Shown: positions 32,862-41,768 of the stretch, piece after piece
How positions within the stretch are numbered: position 1 is the stretch's first letter
How the letters are laid out: each line of letters starts with the position of its first letter
Assembly: GCF_027487935.1 (NCBI RefSeq)
Contig: NZ_JAIYCP010000025.1
Span: forward strand, 1 to 64,000
DNA: 64,000 bases
DNA from: Brevundimonas sp.
GTDB lineage: Bacteria > Pseudomonadota > Alphaproteobacteria > Caulobacterales > Caulobacteraceae
Direction of reading: 5' to 3'
Position numbers and translations under genes: made by a program
The notes under the pieces: model-generated
What the model was told of the DNA's origin: nothing
Databases searched by the model: none
What the model saw: the letters and a program-made list of their open reading frames with translations, nothing else

Positions 32862-34163
32862 ATGATCAGCCGCTATTCCCGCCCCGCCGCCGTCGCCATC
32901 TGGTCGCAGGAGACCAAATACCGGATCTGGTTCGAGATCGAGGCGCATGCCGCCACGAAGATGGCCGAACTGGGCACGATTCCCGCCAGCGCCGCCGAGG
33001 CGATCTGGGCCAAGGGCAAGGATGTCGTGTTCGACGCCGACCGGATCGACGAGATCGAGCGGACCACCAAACACGACGTTATCGCCTTCCTGACCCATGT
33101 GTCCGAGATTGTGGGCGAGGAAGCCCGCTTCCTGCACCAGGGCATGACATCTTCCGACGTGCTCGACACCTGTTTCGCCGTCCAGCTGGCGCGCGCGTCA
33201 GACCTGCTCATCGAAGGCGTCGACCGCGTTCTGGCCGCACTCGAGACCCGGGCGAAGGAACACAAGTTCACGCCGTGCGTGGGCCGCAGCCACGGTATCC
33301 ATGCCGAGCCGGTGACCTTCGGACTGAAACTGGCCGGCTATCACGCCGAGTTCCAGCGTGCGCGCCGCCGTCTGGTTACGGCGAAGGAAGAAATCGCCAC
33401 CTGCGCCATCTCGGGTGCCGTCGGCACCTTCGCCAATGTCGATCCGGCGGTGGAGGCCTATGTCGCCGGGCAGATGGGGCTTCAGGTCGAGCCGGTCTCG
33501 ACCCAGGTGATCCCACGCGACCGCCACGCCGCCTTCTTCGCAGCACTCGGAATCGTCGCCTCGTCGATCGAACGTCTGGCGACCGAAATCCGCCACCTGC
33601 AGCGCACCGAGGTGCTGGAGGCCGAGGAATTCTTCGACAAGGGCCAGAAGGGCTCGTCGGCCATGCCGCACAAGCGCAACCCGATCCTGACCGAGAACCT
33701 GACCGGCCTCGCGCGGCTGGTCCGCTCGGCCGTGGTCCCGGCAATGGAGAATGTCGCCCTCTGGCACGAGCGCGACATCAGCCATTCCTCGGTCGAGCGC
33801 GGCATCGGCCCGGACGCCACCATCCACCTCGACTTCGCCCTGCACCGGCTGGCCGGCGTGGTCGAGCGGCTGAACGTCTATCCGGCCAATATGGAAAAGA
33901 ACCTCAACCTGCTGGGCGGACTGGTGCATTCCCAGCGGGTGATGCTGGCCCTGACCCAGGCAGGGGTGTCGCGCGAAGACGCCTATGCCGCGGTGCAGGA
34001 GAACGCCATGAAGGTCTGGCGCGGCGAGGGCCGGTTCCTCGACTTCCTCAAGGCGGATGCGCGGGTCACCCTGCCGGAACCGCAGCTCGAGGCGCTGTTC
34101 GATCTGGGCTACCACACCAAACACGTGGACACGGTGTTCGCGCGGGTGTTCGGAGCCGCGTGA
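32862..34163 (+). CDS. purB: adenylosuccinate lyase
   Basis: Catalyses two fumarate-releasing steps of purine synthesis: SAICAR to AICAR and adenylosuccinate to AMP. 433 residues, usual length. Family signature KGSSAMPHKRNPI (mobile loop with the catalytic Ser), plus TSSDVLDTCFAVQL, GRSHGIHAEPVTFG and HERDISHSSVERG. Its TGA overlaps a GTG start of the next gene by 4 bases. First of a group of purine genes spread to 44 kb. Confidence 0.97.
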   Translation: MISRYSRPAAVAIWSQETKYRIWFEIEAHAATKMAELGTIPASAAEAIWAKGKDVVFDADRIDEIERTTKHDVIAFLTHVSEIVGEEARFLHQGMTSSDVLDTCFAVQLARASDLLIEGVDRVLAALETRAKEHKFTPCVGRSHGIHAEPVTFGLKLAGYHAEFQRARRRLVTAKEEIATCAISGAVGTFANVDPAVEAYVAGQMGLQVEPVSTQVIPRDRHAAFFAALGIVASSIERLATEIRHLQRTEVLEAEEFFDKGQKGSSAMPHKRNPILTENLTGLARLVRSAVVPAMENVALWHERDISHSSVERGIGPDATIHLDFALHRLAGVVERLNVYPANMEKNLNLLGGLVHSQRVMLALTQAGVSREDAYAAVQENAMKVWRGEGRFLDFLKADARVTLPEPQLEALFDLGYHTKHVDTVFARVFGAA

Positions 34164-34657
34164 GCCTGAAACGCGCCTTCGATCCGGTCGTCGACGCGCA
34201 CACGCGACTCCTGATCCTCGGCAGCCTGCCCGGTGACGCCTCGCTGAAGGCCGGCCAGTACTATGGCCATCCGCAGAACGGCTTCTGGCGACTGATCGGC
34301 GGCGTGACCGGGCTCGAACTGGTTTCACTGCCCTACCCCGACCGGCTGGCGGCCCTGAAGGCGGCGGGCGTCGGTCTGTGGGATGTGATTGCCAGCGCCG
34401 AGCGGCCGGGCAGTCTGGACGGATCCATTCGCAGGGCCGAGGCCGCCGATCTGAACCGGCTCATTGACGACCTGCCGTCCCTGCGAGCCGTGGCCTTCAA
34501 CGGCGGAACCGCCGCCCGCCGCGGCAGGCTGACCCTGATACCCCGCCCCGGACTCGCCCTCATCGACCTGCCGTCATCAAGTCCGGCCTATACGCGGCCC
34601 CTGATCGAAAAGGCCGTCGCATGGGCCGTGCTCGGCAGATTCATCCTTCGCCCCTGA
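34160..34657 (+). CDS. deoxyinosine/hypoxanthine-DNA glycosylase-like (UDG superfamily)
   Basis: A 165-residue member of the uracil-DNA glycosylase superfamily of the hypoxanthine-DNA glycosylase type: LLILGSLPGDASLKAGQYYG, then HPQNGFWRLIGG, GVGLWDVIASAERPGSLD and the C-terminal LPSSSPAY. In that family the enzyme removes hypoxanthine (from deaminated adenine or misincorporated dITP). The GTG start at 34160 overlaps the purB stop by 4 bases. Coupling to purB, which makes AMP from IMP-derived adenylosuccinate, fits protection against inosine in DNA; this link is inference. Confidence 0.8.
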   Translation: MSLKRAFDPVVDAHTRLLILGSLPGDASLKAGQYYGHPQNGFWRLIGGVTGLELVSLPYPDRLAALKAAGVGLWDVIASAERPGSLDGSIRRAEAADLNRLIDDLPSLRAVAFNGGTAARRGRLTLIPRPGLALIDLPSSSPAYTRPLIEKAVAWAVLGRFILRP

Positions 34658-34774
34658 CCGGGGTGCGGTCACCTGTCGCAGCCGAATCCGCCGCGAGGCT
34701 GCATCCTTTCCGGCGTTGAGCAGTAACTCCCTCTCGAACCGCCCGCACGGCGGTCGCCCAGGAGAGTCAATGCC

Positions 34775-35359
34775 ATGAAAACTGCCAGAACTGCCACGTT
34801 TGCAGGCGTATCGATCGCCGCCCTGCTGGCCCTCACGGCCTGCAACAGCGCCGAGGAAGCCGCCCCGGCCGATGCATCGGCAACCGAAGCTGCCGCCACG
34901 ACCCCGGATGCCGCCGGCACCGTCGTCGCTGTCGCCCAGGGCAACCCTGACTTCAGCACCCTCGTCTCCGCTGTTGTCGCCGCCGATCTCGCCGGCACCC
35001 TCGGCGGCACCGGACCCTTCACGGTCTTCGCCCCCACCAACGCCGCCTTCGCCAAGCTCCCGGCAGCCACGCTGTCGACCCTGCTGACCCCGGCCGGCAA
35101 GGCCGACCTGACCAGGATCCTGACCTATCACGTGGTGGCGGGTCGGGTAGACGCTGCGGCCCTGACGCAGCAGATCCAGGCCGGTGGCGGCAGCGCCGCC
35201 CTGACCACCGTCCAGGGCGGTACGCTCACGGCCCGGGTCGGCACCGACGGAGCCGTGACGCTGACCGATAGCAAGGGCGGCGTCTCGCGCGTCGTTCAGG
35301 CCGACGTCCCCGCCTCAAATGGCGTCATCCACGCCATCGACACGGTGGTGATGCCCTGA
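34775..35359 (+). CDS. fasciclin-domain lipoprotein
   Basis: A 194-residue protein with a lipobox (ALLALTAC, Cys23) followed by an Ala-rich linker and one fasciclin (FAS1) domain (about 52-194): PFTVFAPTNAAFAKLP (H1), then ILTYHVVAGRV (YH motif, H2) and ADVPASNGVIHAIDTVVMP. FAS1 domains mediate adhesion or matrix contacts. AGGAGAG precedes the ATG. It is a close paralog of the next gene, which has a plain signal peptide in place of the lipobox. Followed by a terminator. Confidence 0.92.
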   Translation: MKTARTATFAGVSIAALLALTACNSAEEAAPADASATEAAATTPDAAGTVVAVAQGNPDFSTLVSAVVAADLAGTLGGTGPFTVFAPTNAAFAKLPAATLSTLLTPAGKADLTRILTYHVVAGRVDAAALTQQIQAGGGSAALTTVQGGTLTARVGTDGAVTLTDSKGGVSRVVQADVPASNGVIHAIDTVVMP

Positions 35360-35390
35360 CCTTCTGACCTTCCGGTGAGAAGTCCATGGG

Positions 35391-35428
35391 GGCCGCAGCT
35401 GGCGACAGCTGCGGCCTTCGTTTTGTTT
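35391..35428 (+). terminator. rho-independent terminator
   Basis: Perfect 10-bp stem GGCCGCAGCT / AGCTGCGGCC with a 6-base loop, then TTCGTTTTGTTT. Separates the two fasciclin genes, so they are transcribed independently. Confidence 0.9.
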
Positions 35429-35541
35429 AATCGATTGTTTTTTAACATTTTTTAATGTTGCGCATCTCATCCGTCGCGCCGGTCAGGCCGTAGATTGAAG
35501 GCCGCTCATCGGGAGCGGACCCAGCCCAGAGAGCCCTGACC

Positions 35542-36117
35542 ATGACACGCCTCAATTCCGGATTCTGCCTTCTTGCCGCGACGCTCGCCATCACGGCGGG
35601 AACAGCCACTGTCGCCGTCGCCCACGACCGCCAGCATTCGCCCGCCCGGGCCGACCATCACCACCGCGCCGCCCAGACTCTCGTGGGCGTTGCTGCCGGC
35701 AATGCCGACTTCTCCACCCTTGTCACGGCGGTTCAGGCAGCCGGACTGGTAGACACCCTGAACAGCGCAGGTCCGTTTACGGTCTTTGCACCGACCAATG
35801 ACGCCTTTGCCGAACTCCCGGCCGGGACGGTGGACAGCCTGCTTCGCCCGTCCCAGCGAGCGGCGTTGTCACGAATCCTGACCTATCATGTGGTGCCCGG
35901 CCGGATCACGGCGGCAGACCTGACCACTGCCGTGCGCGTCGGCGGGGGCTCCGCGACCCTGACCACGGTAGAAGGGGGCCGACTTGTGGCCACGGTCAGG
36001 CGTGGGAAGCTGACCCTTACCGACGCCGCGGGCAACCGTATCGGCGTCACGGCCGCCGACATTCCGGCCTCGAATGGCCTGATCCATGTTCTTGACGGCG
36101 TGTTGACGCCGCACTGA
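35542..36117 (+). CDS. fasciclin-domain secreted protein
   Basis: A 191-residue secreted protein with a signal peptide (1-27, cleaved near VAVAHD), a His-rich linker (about 28-45, HDRQHSPARADHHHRAAQ, possible metal site) and one FAS1 domain (about 46-191; PFTVFAPTNDAFAELP, ILTYHVVPGRI, ADIPASNGLIHVLDGVLTP). Tandem paralog of the preceding lipoprotein. An AT-rich region (35425-35460) before it may hold its promoter; TTAA motifs there are near-misses to the CtrA site (TTAA-N6-TTAA). Confidence 0.92.
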   Translation: MTRLNSGFCLLAATLAITAGTATVAVAHDRQHSPARADHHHRAAQTLVGVAAGNADFSTLVTAVQAAGLVDTLNSAGPFTVFAPTNDAFAELPAGTVDSLLRPSQRAALSRILTYHVVPGRITAADLTTAVRVGGGSATLTTVEGGRLVATVRRGKLTLTDAAGNRIGVTAADIPASNGLIHVLDGVLTPH

Positions 36118-36158
36118 CCGGTGCAGCCCCGGGGTCACAGACCTGCGGCCCCGGCGGC

Positions 36159-36482
36159 TTATCCGTCGTTGCGGATCTGCTCGCGCGCCACCGAGGACAG
36201 CTCGTCCATCTTGCGGCGGATTTCCCCTTCGGAGACGGTCAGGCCGGCCCCTTCGAGGTCCTGGGCGATCTTGCGGTAAACGTCTTCCTCGCCCGGCTGT
36301 TCGAAGTCAGCCTTGACGATGGCCCGGCCGTATTCCTCAGCGCGATCAGCGTTCAGCCCCATCTTCTCCGCAGCCCAGAGGCCCAGCAGCTTGTTGCGCC
36401 GGGCAACCGCCTTGAACTCCTGCTCCTGATCGAGGGCGTATTTGGACTCGAAGCCTTTTTCCCGATCGTCAAAGGTCGTCAT
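36159..36482 (-). CDS. DUF1476 protein, F1-ATPase inhibitor zeta subunit type
   Basis: A 107-residue protein starting MTTFDDREKGFESKYALDQE, the hallmark N-terminus of DUF1476. The family contains the zeta inhibitor of alphaproteobacterial F1-ATPase, which blocks ATP hydrolysis through its N-terminal helix. All-helical, cytoplasmic. The start at 36482 was chosen for this family N-terminus; an upstream extension is unlike any homolog. Divergent from purC with a 273-base gap in which no other gene is seen. Confidence 0.92.
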   Translation of the reverse strand: MTTFDDREKGFESKYALDQEQEFKAVARRNKLLGLWAAEKMGLNADRAEEYGRAIVKADFEQPGEEDVYRKIAQDLEGAGLTVSEGEIRRKMDELSSVAREQIRNDG

Positions 36483-36755
36483 GGGCTTGGCCGGGCTCCG
36501 TTTGGGCGGCCGGAACGCACGGCCGCAGTCGAGCTGGTCTATAGCCGCCCCATGGACGAACGCAACTGCAACTCGCGGGGTTGCGACACCGCGGCGAACG
36601 GCACGGTCGCGACGCCCCCGGTTTGTGTCGCGGTGTCGCATCCGCTAAGGGTTCGCGCGACTTTTTCCAGCCCGCCCGATTCCGGATTGAGCCGCCCAGA
36701 TCTCCGTCTGGTCGAGCGATAGCCGTTTCCGTCGCCCCCGCCCGGACCAACCATC

Positions 36756-37514
36756 ATGAACGTCAAGCGCAAGAAGATTTACGAGGGCAAGGCCAAGATC
36801 CTCTACGAGGGACCCGAGCCCGGCACCCTGATCCAGTATTTCAAGGACGACGCCACCGCCTTCAACGGCGAGAAAAAGGCCCAGCTGGAAGGCAAGGGCG
36901 TCATCAACAACCGTATCAGCGAGTTCATCATGTCGCGCCTGAACGGCATCGGCGTGACCAACCATTTCATCAAGCGGCTGAACCTGCGCGAACAGCTGAT
37001 CCGCGAGGTCGAGATCATTCCGCTTGAGGTCGTTTGCCGCAACATCGTCGCCGGTTCGATGAGCCAGCGGCTCGGCATCGACGAGGGCACGCCCCTGCCC
37101 CGCTCGATCATCGAATTCTATCTGAAGAAGGATGAGCTCAACGACCCCATGGTCACCGAAGAGCACATCACCGCCTTCAACTGGGCCACGACCCAGGAGC
37201 TCGACGACATGCTGGCCATGACCGTGCGGGTGAACGACTATCTGTCGGGCATGTTCGGCGCGGTCGGGATCACCCTCGTGGACTTCAAGATCGAGTTCGG
37301 CCGGGTCTGGGAGAACGATTTCTCGCGCGTGTTGCTGGCCGACGAGATCAGCCCGGACTCCTGCCGCCTTTGGGACACCAATACGGGCGAGAAGCTGGAC
37401 AAGGACCGCTTCCGTCGCGATCTGGGCAATGTCATCGAGAGCTACACCGAGGTGGCCCGCCGCCTCGGCATCATGAAGGATATGCCGACCGTGATTCAGG
37501 GGGGATTGCACTGA
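36756..37514 (+). CDS. purC: phosphoribosylaminoimidazole-succinocarboxamide synthase
   Basis: SAICAR synthase: ATP-dependent joining of CAIR with aspartate in purine synthesis. 252 residues. Motifs: [14 protein letters not shown] (start), [29 protein letters not shown] and FKIEFGR...[14 protein letters not shown]. The stop overlaps the purS start by 1 base (TGATG), so purC-purS are cotranslated. Confidence 0.97.
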   Translation: MNVKRKKIYEGKAKILYEGPEPGTLIQYFKDDATAFNGEKKAQLEGKGVINNRISEFIMSRLNGIGVTNHFIKRLNLREQLIREVEIIPLEVVCRNIVAGSMSQRLGIDEGTPLPRSIIEFYLKKDELNDPMVTEEHITAFNWATTQELDDMLAMTVRVNDYLSGMFGAVGITLVDFKIEFGRVWENDFSRVLLADEISPDSCRLWDTNTGEKLDKDRFRRDLGNVIESYTEVARRLGIMKDMPTVIQGGLH

Positions 37515-37753
37515 TGGCGAAGGTCAGGGTTCACGTCTTCCTCAAACCCGGCGTGCTCGACGTCCAGGGCAAGGCCGTAGAAGGGGCCCTGCACGGCCTG
37601 GGCTGGGCTGATGTTTCGAACGCCCGCGTCGGCAAGTTGATCGAGTTCGACCTCGGCGACGGCGTCGAGGACAAGGCCGCCGAGGTCAAGCGCATGTGCG
37701 ACACCCTGCTGGCCAACACCGTGATCGAAAGCTACCGCATCGAGGTCGCATGA
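37514..37753 (+). CDS. purS: phosphoribosylformylglycinamidine synthase subunit PurS
   Basis: Small subunit of the three-part FGAM synthase (PurLQS), which bridges PurQ and PurL for ammonia channelling. 79 residues, start [19 protein letters not shown], with FDLGDGVEDKAAEV. Overlaps purC by 1 base and the next small gene by 4 (ATGA). The partner purQ follows 0.7 kb later and purL 4 kb later. Confidence 0.95.
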   Translation: MAKVRVHVFLKPGVLDVQGKAVEGALHGLGWADVSNARVGKLIEFDLGDGVEDKAAEVKRMCDTLLANTVIESYRIEVA

Positions 37754-37881
37754 AGCGGCTGATCCGATTCTCGGTCGCGGCCTTCGTTCTGGTCGGTGTG
37801 CTGATCTTCGCCGCCGCCCTGGCGGGAGGGCTGACGGACGATTCGGCCTTTACGCCTGCAGCCAGGGAAGCGGCCCACTAG
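37750..37881 (+). CDS. small membrane protein between purS and the PEBP gene
   Basis: A 43-residue protein with one membrane helix (about 8-26, SVAAFVLVGVLIFAAALAG) and a polar tail. Its ATG overlaps the purS stop by 4 bases, which supports translation by coupling. No family recognised. Function unknown. Confidence 0.6.
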   Translation: MKRLIRFSVAAFVLVGVLIFAAALAGGLTDDSAFTPAAREAAH

Positions 37882-37932
37882 CGACGCACGGCGCGATGAT
37901 TCGCCCGGGCCAGCCCTATTGAGGAACACGCC

Positions 37933-38406
37933 ATGACCTTCACCGTCACCTCAACCAGCTTCACGGATGGCAGTACCCTGCCCGATGCCCAGGTTTACGC
38001 CAAAGGCAACCGCTCGCCGCAGCTGAGCTGGTCCGACGCGCCGGAGGGAACCCGCAGCTTCGCCATCACCTGTTTCGACCCCGATGCGCCGACGGGCTCG
38101 GGTTTCTGGCACTGGACGGTCGCCAATATCCCCGCCGATGTGACCGCACTGGCCGAAGGCGCATCGTCCGCCGGCCTGCCGAATGCCGCGGTCGAAGGCC
38201 GCACCGATTTCGGACCTCCGGGCTTCGGAGGGGCTGCCCCGCCGCTGGGCCATGGCCCACACCGTTACATTTTCACGGTCTTCGCGGTCGATGCGGAAAG
38301 GCTTGATGTGACGCCCGATAGCTCGGGAGCCATCTTCGGCTTCAACCTGCATTTCCACACCCTGGCCCGAGCCTCGATCACCGGGATTTACGAGAACAGG
38401 GGCTGA
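37933..38406 (+). CDS. YbhB/YbcL (PEBP) family protein
   Basis: A 157-residue Raf-kinase-inhibitor-like fold. Motifs: SPQLSWSDAPEGTRSFAI, DPDAPTGSGFWHW and GPPGFGGAAPPLGHGPHRY, HFHTLA near the end. Bacterial members bind small anionic ligands, but a biochemical role is not established. No signal peptide. GAGGAA precedes the ATG. Lies between purS and purQ on the same strand, so it probably travels on the purine transcript. Confidence 0.9.
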   Translation: MTFTVTSTSFTDGSTLPDAQVYAKGNRSPQLSWSDAPEGTRSFAITCFDPDAPTGSGFWHWTVANIPADVTALAEGASSAGLPNAAVEGRTDFGPPGFGGAAPPLGHGPHRYIFTVFAVDAERLDVTPDSSGAIFGFNLHFHTLARASITGIYENRG

Positions 38407-38458
38407 GTCGGCCGCCACCGCCTGACAAGCCGTCCGAACGCTGCTAGAGGCCCCCGCC

Positions 38459-39121
38459 ATGAGCGCCGCCGTCATCGTCTTTCCGGGTTCCAACTGCGAC
38501 CGTGACTGCAAGGTCGCCGTCGAACGCTCCACCGGCGAGCGGGTCGACATGGTCTGGCATCAGGAGACGGAACTCCCGTCGGGCCTCGACCTGATCGTCC
38601 TGCCGGGCGGCTTCTCCTACGGCGACTATCTGCGCTGTGGCGCCATGGCGGTGCAGTCGCCGGTGATGCAGGCGGTCAGGAAGGCCGCCGACGACGGTGT
38701 GGCCGTGGTCGGCATCTGCAACGGCTTCCAGATCCTGTGCGAGGCCGGAATGCTGCCCGGTGCCCTGTTGCGGAACGCGGGGCTGAAATATGTCTGCAAG
38801 CCCATCGCCCTGACCGTCGCCAACGGCCAGACCCGGTTCACCGCCGGCTATCAGGGCCAGCGCGAGGTGGTCATGACCCAGGGCAATGGCGACGGAAACT
38901 ATTTCGCTGACGCAGAAACCCTGGCCCGGATTGAGGGCGAGGGACAGGTGGTGTTCCGCTATGTCGACAATCCGAACGGCTCGGTCGCAGACATCGCCGG
39001 CCTCCAGAATGCGCGCGGCAATGTGCTGGGCCTGATGCCCCACCCCGACCGGGCGTTCGAGGAAGAGCTTGGCTCCGCCGACGGTGCGACCCTGTTCCGC
39101 AGCATCTTCGCCGCCGCCTAG
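38459..39121 (+). CDS. purQ: phosphoribosylformylglycinamidine synthase subunit PurQ
   Basis: Glutamine amidotransferase subunit supplying ammonia to PurL. 220 residues. Triad glutaminase class [11 protein letters not shown] (start), [16 protein letters not shown], the nucleophile Cys in [15 protein letters not shown], and the His-x-Glu region [13 protein letters not shown]. Works with PurS and PurL encoded nearby. Confidence 0.97.
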   Translation: MSAAVIVFPGSNCDRDCKVAVERSTGERVDMVWHQETELPSGLDLIVLPGGFSYGDYLRCGAMAVQSPVMQAVRKAADDGVAVVGICNGFQILCEAGMLPGALLRNAGLKYVCKPIALTVANGQTRFTAGYQGQREVVMTQGNGDGNYFADAETLARIEGEGQVVFRYVDNPNGSVADIAGLQNARGNVLGLMPHPDRAFEEELGSADGATLFRSIFAAA

Positions 39122-39189
39122 GTCGACTGCGGGCTTGACCCGCGCTGTCCGAACGTTCGATCTCACCTCACCGGGGCGGGGACAGACCG

Positions 39190-39741
39190 ATGTTCATGAG
39201 CGAACGCCAGAAGATGATTTCGGGCCTGCCGTACGATCCCGGCGATCCCGAGCTTCAGGCCGACCAGACCGCCGCCCGGCAATGGATGGCCCGCTACAAC
39301 GCCGCCATGGGGGCCAGCCCCGCTGAACGACGCGACCTGTTGCGTCAGAGGATGGGCGAAGTCGGCGAGGGCGCGATCATCCGCCCGCCGTTCCACTGCG
39401 ACTATGGCTACAATATTCGGCTGGGCCGCGGCGTCTTCCTGAATTTCAACTGCATCATCCTCGACGTCTGTGAGGTCGGGATCGGCGATCAGACGCAGAT
39501 CGGTCCGGCGGTGCAGATCCTCACGGCCGACCACCCGCGCGACGCCGTCGAGCGGGCCGCTGGCATTGAGTTCGGCCGGCCCGTCACCATCGGCCGGAAC
39601 GTCTGGATCGGCGGCGGAGCCATCATCCTGCCCGGCGTCACGATCGGCGATGACGCGGTGATCGGTGCCGGCTCGGTCGTGACCCGTGACGTGCCCGAGG
39701 GCGCGACCGCCGTGGGCAATCCGGCCCGGGTGAGGACCTAG
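39190..39741 (+). CDS. sugar O-acetyltransferase (maltose acetyltransferase type)
   Basis: A 183-residue hexapeptide-repeat transferase. The Maa/NodL N-terminal region (MISGLPYDPGDPELQADQTA) precedes the left-handed beta-helix (about 60-183), with the catalytic His in ILTADHPRDAVERA and the repeat-rich IGGGAIILPGVTIGDDAVIG. It transfers acetyl from acetyl-CoA to sugar hydroxyls. The stop shares CTAG with the convergent hydroxylase stop. Confidence 0.92.
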   Translation: MFMSERQKMISGLPYDPGDPELQADQTAARQWMARYNAAMGASPAERRDLLRQRMGEVGEGAIIRPPFHCDYGYNIRLGRGVFLNFNCIILDVCEVGIGDQTQIGPAVQILTADHPRDAVERAAGIEFGRPVTIGRNVWIGGGAIILPGVTIGDDAVIGAGSVVTRDVPEGATAVGNPARVRT

Positions 39742-40769
39742 ACCCCCCAGGCCTGACCGCCCGCGCCGTAGCCGTCGACAGCCTGGAACAGGGCCGAGAC
39801 GAGCGCCCGCTCCTCCTCACTCATCTCCGGTTTCCAGACATCGAAGATCAGGATGGTGCGATCCTGACCGCTGTCATTGGCGGCTTCATGCTCGATCGTG
39901 TCGTCAAAGGCCCAGGCCTGGCCCTCGCGCCAGTCGCGGACGTCATTGCCGACCCGGAAGCGGCTGCCGGGCGGGGCTATCAGGGGCAGGTGGCAGATCA
40001 GCCGGGTATTGATCAGCCCGTGGTGCGGCGGGATGCGAGCCCCCGGCGTCAGTTTTGAGAACAGGATCGACGGCGTCCGCCCCGGCACCCGACACAGCGG
40101 CACCTCGGCGAGCGCGGCCAATGTGCGCGGGCAGCGTCGGGCGAGCTCCGGCTGTTCCACCCCGTCCTTCCACAGAAACAGGGCGCTCCAGTCGGGGTTG
40201 GCCAACATGCCCGAGGCGTCGGTATTGGGCCGGTCAACGCGCGGTTCGACATAGGGACGGAACAGCGCCGGCTCGGCCAGCAGGCCGTCAAGTTCAGCGC
40301 GAATCTCCCCCGTCGCCGCCTCGATCGCCGCCAGCCAGGGCAGGGTCTCGCGCGGCTGGAACTGGACCTGCGGCAGGCCGGGGAACAGATAGAAGCGCGG
40401 CTCCTGCTGATACAGCCGCTTTCGCCCCGCCATCAGGTCCAGCGACAGGGCGAACCGGTCGCTTGAGGTTGCCGCATCAAAGCCGGCCGCGGCGAGACTC
40501 GTCGCCAGATGCGCCTCAAACCGCTGCGCCTGGGCCTGGACGGCGGCCTGGGCGCGCCGCAGCTCGGTGATGACCGAAGGCGCCAGTCCCTTGCCGTCCC
40601 CCGCTACGCGCAGGGCCGAACTGTAGAAGCTGGCGGCGGCGCGGCCATCCCCCAGGCCGGCAAGGGCGTCCCCCTTGGCGATCAAGGCCGCAAGATTTCT
40701 CGGATCAGCGACCAGCGCGCGGTCTGCCGCTTCGAGGTCGGCGCGGTGGCCCTGTTCGGTTTTCGACAT
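39738..40769 (-). CDS. aspartyl/asparaginyl beta-hydroxylase family protein
   Basis: A 343-residue protein with an N-terminal helical TPR-like part (about 1-75, NLAALIAKGDALAGLGDGRA) and a double-stranded beta-helix oxygenase domain (about 150-330): PPHHGLINTRLICHLPL with the iron His, RVGNDVRDWREGQAWAF and DTIEHEAANDS with the second His and the Arg (RTILIFDVW) for 2-oxoglutarate. It would hydroxylate protein or lipid substrates. ATG at 40769 chosen because the reading frame further up runs antisense through the next gene. Confidence 0.88.
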   Translation of the reverse strand: MSKTEQGHRADLEAADRALVADPRNLAALIAKGDALAGLGDGRAAASFYSSALRVAGDGKGLAPSVITELRRAQAAVQAQAQRFEAHLATSLAAAGFDAATSSDRFALSLDLMAGRKRLYQQEPRFYLFPGLPQVQFQPRETLPWLAAIEAATGEIRAELDGLLAEPALFRPYVEPRVDRPNTDASGMLANPDWSALFLWKDGVEQPELARRCPRTLAALAEVPLCRVPGRTPSILFSKLTPGARIPPHHGLINTRLICHLPLIAPPGSRFRVGNDVRDWREGQAWAFDDTIEHEAANDSGQDRTILIFDVWKPEMSEEERALVSALFQAVDGYGAGGQAWGV

Positions 40770-40913
40770 GGGGTGATCGGAAGCGTTCAGGACCGCGTCC
40801 GTCAAGCCGAAAGCGTCAAACCCGGTCGACGCATTTTCGACGACAAAAAACCGGGCGGAGTTGAACCTTCGCCGTTCCGGCGCGTAGTCATGGTCAACAG
40901 CTGTGGAGCCGCC

Positions 40914-41735
40914 ATGTCTATTCTCCGTCCGAACGCTTCCCAGAAGGCCCGTCGCCTGATGGTGCTGGCCGCCACCGTCTTCGCCATCGTGATCGGCCAG
41001 GCCCAGGTGCTGCTCGGCTGGGGCCAGTCCCCCGCCGAATTCTCGGCCGACAGCGACGCCACACTGCGGGTCGCGGGCTATGCCTTCGCCATCTGGGGGG
41101 TGATCTATCTCTGGCTGCTGGTTTACGCCGTGCGCCAGGCGCTGCCGCAGACCGGCGAAAGCCGGTTGATCAACCGGCTGGGCTGGCCCTCGCTCGCCGC
41201 CCTGCTGGGCATCGGCGCATGGGTCGTCGCGGCAGCCTATGACTGGGAGGCAGCGACGGTTGTCCTGATTTTCGGCTCGCTGCTGTTCCTGCTGTTTCCC
41301 CTGCTGGCCAACGCCGGCACGATCCGGGCGCTCCCCCGCGGGGACCGCGACCGCTGGATGACGGTCTGGCCGCTCAGCCTCCTGGCAGGGTGGCTGACCG
41401 TGGCCTCTCCCCTGAACCTGATTACGGTGGTTACCGGTGACGGCCTCCTTCCGGAAATGCTGCCTCCGACGGCCTGGGCGATCCTGGCGGTCATCGCGAT
41501 TGTCGCGGTAGCGCTGGCCGTCACCCAACGACTCCGGACCCTCGCCTACAGCCTGCCGATCGCCTGGGGTCTTGCAGGGGCGTTTGTGGCCGAGCAGACC
41601 CGCAATCCGACCCTGTCCTATGCCGCTCTTGCGGCGGCGGTGACCGTACTGGTCGGTGCCGCCATCCTGACCTTCACCGCGCGACGCCCGGCTCCGCAGG
41701 CCTTCGGCCTCGATGATGTGTCCGCCGGTGGCTGA
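40914..41735 (+). CDS. multi-pass membrane protein, TspO/MBR-like
   Basis: A 273-residue protein with about eight hydrophobic helices (for example AGYAFAIWGVIYLWLLVYAV, TVVLIFGSLLFLLFPLLANA, MTVWPLSLLAGWLTVASPLN). The Trp/aromatic-rich helices and the YAFAIWGVIY and WPLSLLAGW motifs recall the tryptophan-rich sensory (TspO) group, though at about twice its size. GGAG stands 6 bases before the ATG at 40914. Not certain to be a true TspO; transport or signalling role unknown. Confidence 0.65.
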   Translation: MSILRPNASQKARRLMVLAATVFAIVIGQAQVLLGWGQSPAEFSADSDATLRVAGYAFAIWGVIYLWLLVYAVRQALPQTGESRLINRLGWPSLAALLGIGAWVVAAAYDWEAATVVLIFGSLLFLLFPLLANAGTIRALPRGDRDRWMTVWPLSLLAGWLTVASPLNLITVVTGDGLLPEMLPPTAWAILAVIAIVAVALAVTQRLRTLAYSLPIAWGLAGAFVAEQTRNPTLSYAALAAAVTVLVGAAILTFTARRPAPQAFGLDDVSAGG

Positions 41736-41768
41736 CACGACTCTGTTCAGGGGCTAGAAGGCGCGCCC

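Noticed and set aside
35425..35465. A CtrA site before the second fasciclin gene
   Set aside because: TTAA-N6-TTAA is one base short of the usual N7 spacing and the region is simply AT-rich.
39738..41738. A 666-codon minus-strand frame that joins the Asp/Asn hydroxylase to an upstream extension
   Set aside because: The upstream half is antisense to a membrane protein gene with a good ribosome-binding site; hydroxylase homology starts only at the ATG at 40769.
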